Shown: piece after piece, positions 31,358 through 35,586 of the stretch | Numbering within the stretch: position 1 is the first letter of the stretch | How the letters are laid out: every line of letters begins with the position of its first letter | NCBI GenBank assembly: GCA_028707695.1 | Contig: JAQWAL010000010.1 | Span: 1-35,586, forward strand | DNA: 35,586 nucleotides | Direction: 5' to 3' | DNA from: Bacteroidales bacterium | GTDB lineage: Bacteria > Bacteroidota > Bacteroidia > Bacteroidales > UBA932 | The notes under the pieces: model-generated | What the model was told of the DNA's origin: nothing | The model's input: the letters and a program-made list of their open reading frames with translations, nothing else | Databases searched by the model: none | Position numbers and translations under genes: made by a program

Positions 31358-33229
31358 CGTTGCCCCTCCCCTGTCTATCAAATCCCTCAAAATCTCTTTC
31401 CACGCCCCCGTATAGTCTTCTGAAAGGATTTCAAAGTCATCCAGACTTCTTGGGGATTCAAGCAGGAGTTCTATTATCTTCCTCTCCAATCTCTGCTCAT
31501 AATCCTGAAAATTACCCTGTTTTTTATTCTCTATGCAAATATCACAAATCCCGCATTCCCTCCAATGTTGTTGCCCAAAATACTCCATAAGGATGCCGGA
31601 CCTACATTTATCTTCCTCTTTGGCAAACGAGATGACTCCTTCAATCCTCTCTGTGAATGCTTCCTTGCGTTGAGCATATTTAGTGGAGGAAATCCTGAAT
31701 ATGCCCTCTTTTTCCCTGTCAACATTAAATATTATGAGCGGTGAGCTTGTACCGCTGTGGTAGTTAATGATTCCCATTGCACTTAACCTTTGCAGCAGAG
31801 ACCTTACAGCCGGCAGGCTATTTCTCGTTGCCCTTGCTATGTATTCTTCATCTATCGAAACATAATCAGAAAAAAGCCCTTGGTAGAGTCTTAGTAACGA
31901 TTTTATGAATGAGTCCAATGAAGTGCTGCTTAACTGGACTTTGTATAGTTCATCTCTATTGACAATGAAGGTTATCCTTGACGGGATATCCAGCTCTTCG
32001 GTTAGTTCTAGTATATCTTCGCTTTCTAAATACTTGATTGCATAAAAGACAGACGGAGCATGCATTTTGTATTTTTGTGAAAATTCCTTGAGATTGAACC
32101 TGGAAACATAGCCACTACCCTCTCCATAGGCAATTTGGTAATGTTTGCAGAGTTTTTGATATAGAGAGGTGATGAAATCCGGATCGGGATAAGTCATCCT
32201 TATAATCTGTCTTACCCTCAATATATCATGGTTGTTCCACATAAGAACGGCAAAAGACCTGTTACCGTCCCTGCCAGCCCTTCCGGCTTCTTGGTAATAG
32301 GCTTCCAAAGATTCGGGAATATCAAAGTGGCAAACAAACCTTACATCAGGTTTGTCAATTCCCATTCCGAAAGCATTTGTGGCAACTATGACTTGACTCT
32401 TCCCGGCAAGCCACTCATCCTGCCTTGACTCCCTTTCCCTGGCAGAAAAACCAGCGTGGTATGAAGCTGCCGAAATACCCTGAGATACCAGGAATCCTGC
32501 AATTTCCTCTGCTTTTTTCCGCTCCCTTACGTATACGATACCGCAACCTTGCACACCTTTTACAATCTTTAGAAGGGATCCGAATTTATCTTCTGTTTGC
32601 CTTACAACATACGACAGGTTTTCCCGCTCAAAACCACCCTTTATAAACCTTGGGTTTTGCAATGAAAGCTTATCGATGATGTCATCTGCAACTGTAGGAG
32701 TAGCTGTGGCAGTAAGTGCAATTACAGGTATGTTGTTTCCCAACATTTGCCTCACCTCTGCAATCAGCAAATAGTCAGGTCTAAAATCATAACCCCACTG
32801 AGAAATGCAATGAGCCTCGTCAATAGCCAGCAAAGAAATGTTCATGTTTTTGGCTCTTGTCCTGAACATGTTTGTCCTTAATCTTTCCGGAGAGAGATAT
32901 AAGAATTTGTAATTACCATAAACTGCATTATCAAGAGCTATATCAACTTCCCTGGATGTCATCCCGGAATGAACTGCCAAAGCTTTGATTCCCCTCGCTT
33001 TAAGGTTTTCAACCTGATCTTTCATCAATGCTATCAAAGGGGAAACCACAAGGCATAAACCTGGCCTCATCAAAGCCGGTATCTGGAAACAAACAGATTT
33101 CCCGCCACCTGTAGGTAACAAGGCCAAGGTATCATTCCCATCCATTACAGAGCAGATAATCTCCTCCTGAAATGGCCTGAATTGGTTATGGGACCAATAC
33201 TTTTTTAGTAAATCCAAAGGTGTTTCCAT
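31316..33229 (-). CDS. recQ: ATP-dependent DNA helicase RecQ (no HRDC domain)
   Basis: SF2 3'-5' DNA helicase of 637 residues for recombination and fork repair. Motif 0 and Walker A: FRPFQEEII then LLPTGGGKSVCFQIPA (~38-53). Motif II and aromatic loop: LLAIDEAHCISQWGYDFRP. Motif VI: YYQEAGRAGRDG. The RQC zinc-binding part has one Cys (EDKC) and three more in ECGICDIC. A winged-helix-like tail follows and the protein ends at ITNKAH without a clear HRDC domain, as in the shorter of the RecQ paralogues found in Bacteroidota. The start ATG lies 18 bases after a -7 box. The gene ends 42 bases inside the convergent maf gene. Confidence 0.93.
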   Translation of the reverse strand: METPLDLLKKYWSHNQFRPFQEEIICSVMDGNDTLALLPTGGGKSVCFQIPALMRPGLCLVVSPLIALMKDQVENLKARGIKALAVHSGMTSREVDIALDNAVYGNYKFLYLSPERLRTNMFRTRAKNMNISLLAIDEAHCISQWGYDFRPDYLLIAEVRQMLGNNIPVIALTATATPTVADDIIDKLSLQNPRFIKGGFERENLSYVVRQTEDKFGSLLKIVKGVQGCGIVYVRERKKAEEIAGFLVSQGISAASYHAGFSARERESRQDEWLAGKSQVIVATNAFGMGIDKPDVRFVCHFDIPESLEAYYQEAGRAGRDGNRSFAVLMWNNHDILRVRQIIRMTYPDPDFITSLYQKLCKHYQIAYGEGSGYVSRFNLKEFSQKYKMHAPSVFYAIKYLESEDILELTEELDIPSRITFIVNRDELYKVQLSSTSLDSFIKSLLRLYQGLFSDYVSIDEEYIARATRNSLPAVRSLLQRLSAMGIINYHSGTSSPLIIFNVDREKEGIFRISSTKYAQRKEAFTERIEGVISFAKEEDKCRSGILMEYFGQQHWRECGICDICIENKKQGNFQDYEQRLERKIIELLLESPRSLDDFEILSEDYTGAWKEILRDLIDRGGATLNGNIVSITNKAH

Positions 33230-33247
33230 TGCAATTTCTTCTTGTTA

Positions 33248-33255
33248 CAAAAATA
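33248..33255 (-). promoter_or_regulatory. -7 box for recQ
   Basis: On the minus strand this reads TATTTTTG, an exact TAnnTTTG match, 18 bases before the recQ ATG. It lies 13 bases from an 8-bp inverted repeat shared with the pckA side of the region. Confidence 0.45.
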
Positions 33256-33268
33256 AGAATAATAAACT

Positions 33269-33291
33269 AAAATTTCTTTATGCGAAATTTT
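33269..33291 (+). promoter_or_regulatory. Inverted repeat between recQ and pckA, possible operator
   Basis: AAAATTTC (33269-33276) and GAAATTTT (33284-33291) are perfect 8-bp inverted repeats with a 7-base spacer, between the recQ -7 box and the candidate pckA -7 box. The position, at the -33 region of the pckA box, would suit a repressor or activator. AT-rich composition makes chance possible. Confidence 0.4.
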
Positions 33292-33294
33292 TAG

Positions 33295-33302
33295 TATATT
33301 CG
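33295..33302 (+). promoter_or_regulatory. Possible -7 box for pckA
   Basis: TATATTCG has one mismatch to TAnnTTTG and lies 52 bases before the pckA ATG. It directly follows the inverted repeat. The call is weak. Confidence 0.3.
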
Positions 33303-33354
33303 TATATATTCTTACTTAAATCAACTTAAACTTTCAATTTTCATTTAATTTATC

Positions 33355-34953
33355 ATGATTTTACCAGATCTTTCAATTTATGGTATAAAAGATGTAAAAA
33401 ACATCATTTACAATCCTTCTTATGAAGAGCTTTACCAATCAGAAATTTCACCCCTCAACCAAGGTTTCGAAAAAGGTGAATTGACAAACACCGGAGCTAT
33501 CTCTGTCAAAACCGGAGTATTCACTGGCAGGTCCCCCAAGGACAGGTACATAGTAAAGGACCAAACAAGTGAGGGAACCATATGGTGGGATGGTGTTGTA
33601 AACAAACCAATCTCAACGGAAATTTGGGATGATTGCTATCAACTTGTAGAGAACCAGCTCTCTAATAAAGATACTATATATGTAGTGGACACTTTTTGTG
33701 GGACAAATCCCGATACAAGATTGAAAGTCCGCTTTATAATGGAGGTTGCATGGCAAGCCCATTTTGTCACCAATATGTTTATCAGACCTTCAAAGTATGA
33801 GCTTGAAAACTTTGGGCAGCCCGATTTTGTATCCATAAATGCATCCAAGACAACAAATCCTAAATGGAAAGAACATGGCCTTCACTCAGAGGTTTTCGTA
33901 CTGTTCAACCTGACAAAAAAAATGCAGATCATTGGAGGCTCTTGGTATGGAGGGGAGTTGAAAAAAGGAATTTTTTCAATGATGAATTACTATCTTCCTT
34001 TGAAAAATGTTGCATCCATGCATTGTTCTGCCAATGTGGGTGAAAAGGGTGATGTTGCCATCTTCTTTGGATTGTCAGGCACTGGAAAAACCACACTTTC
34101 TGCCGATCCAAAAAGATATCTTATTGGTGACGACGAACATGGATGGGACAAAGAGGGAGTTTTCAATTTCGAAGGTGGATGCTATGCAAAAACCATCAAC
34201 TTATCAGAAGAGAACGAACCAGATATTTGGAGAGCAATAAAAAGGGATGCCCTTTTAGAAAATGTAACGGTAAATAAAGATGGGTCAATTGATTTTGCAG
34301 ACTCCAGCATTACAGAAAACACTCGTGTTTCATATCCTATATATCATATAAATAAAATTGTTCTTCCTTCTAAAGCCGGGCATGCAAAAAAAGTCATTTA
34401 CCTTTCCTGTGATGCCTACGGTGTGCTCCCTCCAGTCTCAATATTGGACAACAAACAAGCACAGTATCATTTCCTTTGTGGATATACTTCAAAAATGGCA
34501 GGAACCGAAAGGGGGATTACCGACCCTCTCCCATCTTTCTCACCGGCGTTCGGAGAAGCATTTTTGTCTTTACATCCTACTGTGTATTCAAGGCTTTTGG
34601 CAGAGAAAATGGAAGAGCACGGTGCAAAAGCGTATTTGGTGAACACGGGATGGAATGGCACGGGCAAAAGAATCTCAATCAAGGACACAAGGGCCATCAT
34701 TGACGCAATTCTGGATGGCAGCATAGAAGATGCAACCACCCATAAAATTCCAATACTGAACCTTACCGTCCCAGAGAAATTACATGATGTTTCACCCGGA
34801 ATATTGGACCCGAGGGACACATACAAAGAACCTGCTGAATGGGAAAGGAAAGCCAGGTCCCTTGCTGCAAAATATATCTCTAACTTTCAAAAATACTGTG
34901 ACAACGATCAAGCATTGGAGCTGGTTGCCAGTGGTCCAGCCCTTGACAAATAA
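33355..34953 (+). CDS. pckA: Phosphoenolpyruvate carboxykinase (ATP)
   Basis: ATP-type PEPCK of 532 residues, the normal length; it interconverts oxaloacetate + ATP and PEP + CO2 + ADP in the cytosol. [12 protein letters not shown] is the substrate/CO2-binding N-terminal motif with Arg. The kinase-1a P-loop is [14 protein letters not shown] (239-252), followed by [20 protein letters not shown] with the metal-binding Asp residues and the ATP-PEPCK signature. The tail has [22 protein letters not shown]. In succinate-forming anaerobic Bacteroidota it usually runs toward oxaloacetate, gaining ATP, but direction is not visible in sequence. It is divergent from recQ and convergent with the MBL gene, six bases apart. 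Confidence 0.97.
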   Translation: MILPDLSIYGIKDVKNIIYNPSYEELYQSEISPLNQGFEKGELTNTGAISVKTGVFTGRSPKDRYIVKDQTSEGTIWWDGVVNKPISTEIWDDCYQLVENQLSNKDTIYVVDTFCGTNPDTRLKVRFIMEVAWQAHFVTNMFIRPSKYELENFGQPDFVSINASKTTNPKWKEHGLHSEVFVLFNLTKKMQIIGGSWYGGELKKGIFSMMNYYLPLKNVASMHCSANVGEKGDVAIFFGLSGTGKTTLSADPKRYLIGDDEHGWDKEGVFNFEGGCYAKTINLSEENEPDIWRAIKRDALLENVTVNKDGSIDFADSSITENTRVSYPIYHINKIVLPSKAGHAKKVIYLSCDAYGVLPPVSILDNKQAQYHFLCGYTSKMAGTERGITDPLPSFSPAFGEAFLSLHPTVYSRLLAEKMEEHGAKAYLVNTGWNGTGKRISIKDTRAIIDAILDGSIEDATTHKIPILNLTVPEKLHDVSPGILDPRDTYKEPAEWERKARSLAAKYISNFQKYCDNDQALELVASGPALDK

Positions 34954-34959
34954 GAGAAT

Positions 34960-35586
34960 TCAAATTATATGGCACTTGTGACTTTTCCTGGGTAGACAGT
35001 GTAAATTCAAGTGCTCACCAATAGACACTCCCAATTCGCCCAAAGCATCATAAGAGGCTTTGTATGCCAATTCGGGAGTGTTGTTGTTGTCGCTCAAGTG
35101 ACACAAAAAAATATTTCTCAACCCTTTATGGTAAATCCTTTTTATAGCGAATGCTGTTTCAAAATTGCTCAAATGACCTTTGCCCCCCTTAATCCTGTCG
35201 ATTAGATACCTTGGATATTTCCCTCTATCCAGCATGTCAGCATCGTAATTTGATTCAATTATTACATGGTTGGAGTTCCTGCAGTGCTCCACTACACTTT
35301 CTGAAACTCTTCCCAAGTCTGTAACAAGAGTGAATTTCTCTCCCATGAAATCAATGAAATACCCTAAGTTTTCAGTTGCATCGTGAGGCACATCAAATGC
35401 AGTTATTGAAACGCCTTTGAAATAGTATGGTATGTTTTTGTCCACACTCTTTTTGAATTTTGTTATTCCTCCCCTTGTATGAGGATGGTTTTCAATAGCA
35501 TTGAACAACAACTCAGTAGCAACAACAGGCTTCATAAGTCTGTCACTCAAAGTTACTATATGTTTTATATGGTCAGAATGGTCATG
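34960..35586 (-). CDS. MBL-fold metallo-hydrolase, WalJ/YycJ-like nuclease family (5' end outside window)
   Basis: Partial protein; the frame is open to the window edge and about 208 residues are inside. The first six visible residues are HDHSDH, the HxHxDH metal-binding motif of the metallo-beta-lactamase fold, so only roughly the first 55-60 residues are missing. Further metal and fold elements are VPHDATENLGYFIDF, TDLGRVSES, the SNYDADML segment, GKGHLSN and LCHLSDNNNTPELA. This set is typical of YycJ/WalJ-type proteins, which are related to double-strand DNA exonucleases; the true substrate is unproven. A TTG at 35550 is only an internal Leu codon. The gene is convergent with pckA. Confidence 0.87.
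   Translation of the reverse strand, partial: HDHSDHIKHIVTLSDRLMKPVVATELLFNAIENHPHTRGGITKFKKSVDKNIPYYFKGVSITAFDVPHDATENLGYFIDFMGEKFTLVTDLGRVSESVVEHCRNSNHVIIESNYDADMLDRGKYPRYLIDRIKGGKGHLSNFETAFAIKRIYHKGLRNIFLCHLSDNNNTPELAYKASYDALGELGVSIGEHLNLHCLPRKSHKCHII

Noticed and set aside
35548..35550. TTG at 35550 as start of the MBL-fold gene
   Set aside because: The frame continues upstream to the window edge and includes the HxHxDH metal motif, so the true start is outside.
1..35586. Search for tRNA/rRNA genes, CRISPR arrays, insertion sequences, integrases, phage or toxin-antitoxin genes
   Set aside because: Intergenic regions are all under 150 bases and hold none of these; no regularly spaced repeats or transposase-like proteins were found.

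Overview
The window is a stretch of core chromosome from a member of the Bacteroidota, most likely an anaerobic Bacteroidales. Three things point there. The gene content is typical: a TamL-type lipoprotein Omp85, a CarboxypepD_reg-like secreted protein, a NagB/PIG-L fusion, DUF3467, DUF2520-KdsC-Maf, and a two-component TatA/TatC. The DNA is AT-rich with almost no Shine-Dalgarno sequences. Several intergenic regions carry the Bacteroidota -7 promoter box TAnnTTTG. I see no rRNA, tRNA, CRISPR array, insertion sequence, integrase or phage gene. Coding density is very high: no gene-free stretch exceeds 150 bases, and 30 protein genes fill the window, one of them cut by the right edge and one ending exactly at the left edge.

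Layout. (1) 1-2844, minus: rlmD then mnmE (rRNA and tRNA modification). (2) 2951-10341, plus: a secreted CarboxypepD_reg-like protein, rarA (replication-fork repair), kdsA (Kdo synthesis), then an amino-sugar-like group: NagB/PIG-L fusion, FucP/NagP-type transporter and secreted CBM9-like protein. (3) 10343-12604, minus: TamL-like outer-membrane assembly protein. (4) 12765-14872, plus: a short arginine-decarboxylase-family PLP enzyme followed by a TrmH-family RNA methyltransferase. (5) 14853-21609, minus: a compact six-gene unit valS - thioesterase - tatA - tatC - ABC-F - rlmB. (6) 21731-25696, plus: DUF3467 - etfB - etfA - acyl-CoA dehydrogenase, ended by a clear intrinsic terminator. (7) 25768-26664, minus: a zinc-type CDF exporter. 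(8) 26760-31357, plus: a five-gene unit with gaps of 0-2 bases or a one-base overlap: FucI/AraA-like isomerase, M28 peptidase, DUF2520 protein, kdsC, maf. (9) 31316-33229, minus: recQ. (10) 33355-34953, plus: pckA (ATP-type PEP carboxykinase). (11) 34960-35586, minus: 5'-truncated WalJ/YycJ-like MBL-fold nuclease.

How the genes fit together. kdsA and kdsC supply two steps of Kdo for lipid A/LPS; TamL serves outer-membrane assembly; Tat exports folded proteins; ETF and acyl-CoA dehydrogenase suggest an acyl-CoA/crotonyl-CoA redox step, and the EtfB motif looks like the electron-bifurcating class; PckA fits succinate-type fermentation or gluconeogenesis.

Most of this is ordinary housekeeping DNA and I see no clear-cut new defence or mobile system. 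The best candidates for something under-described are: the NagB/PIG-L fusion, whose deaminase half appears to lack the catalytic G-x-G-x-x-G-H loop; the operon starting with an uncharacterised FucI/AraA-like protein and containing KdsC; and the DUF3467-ETF-ACAD operon.
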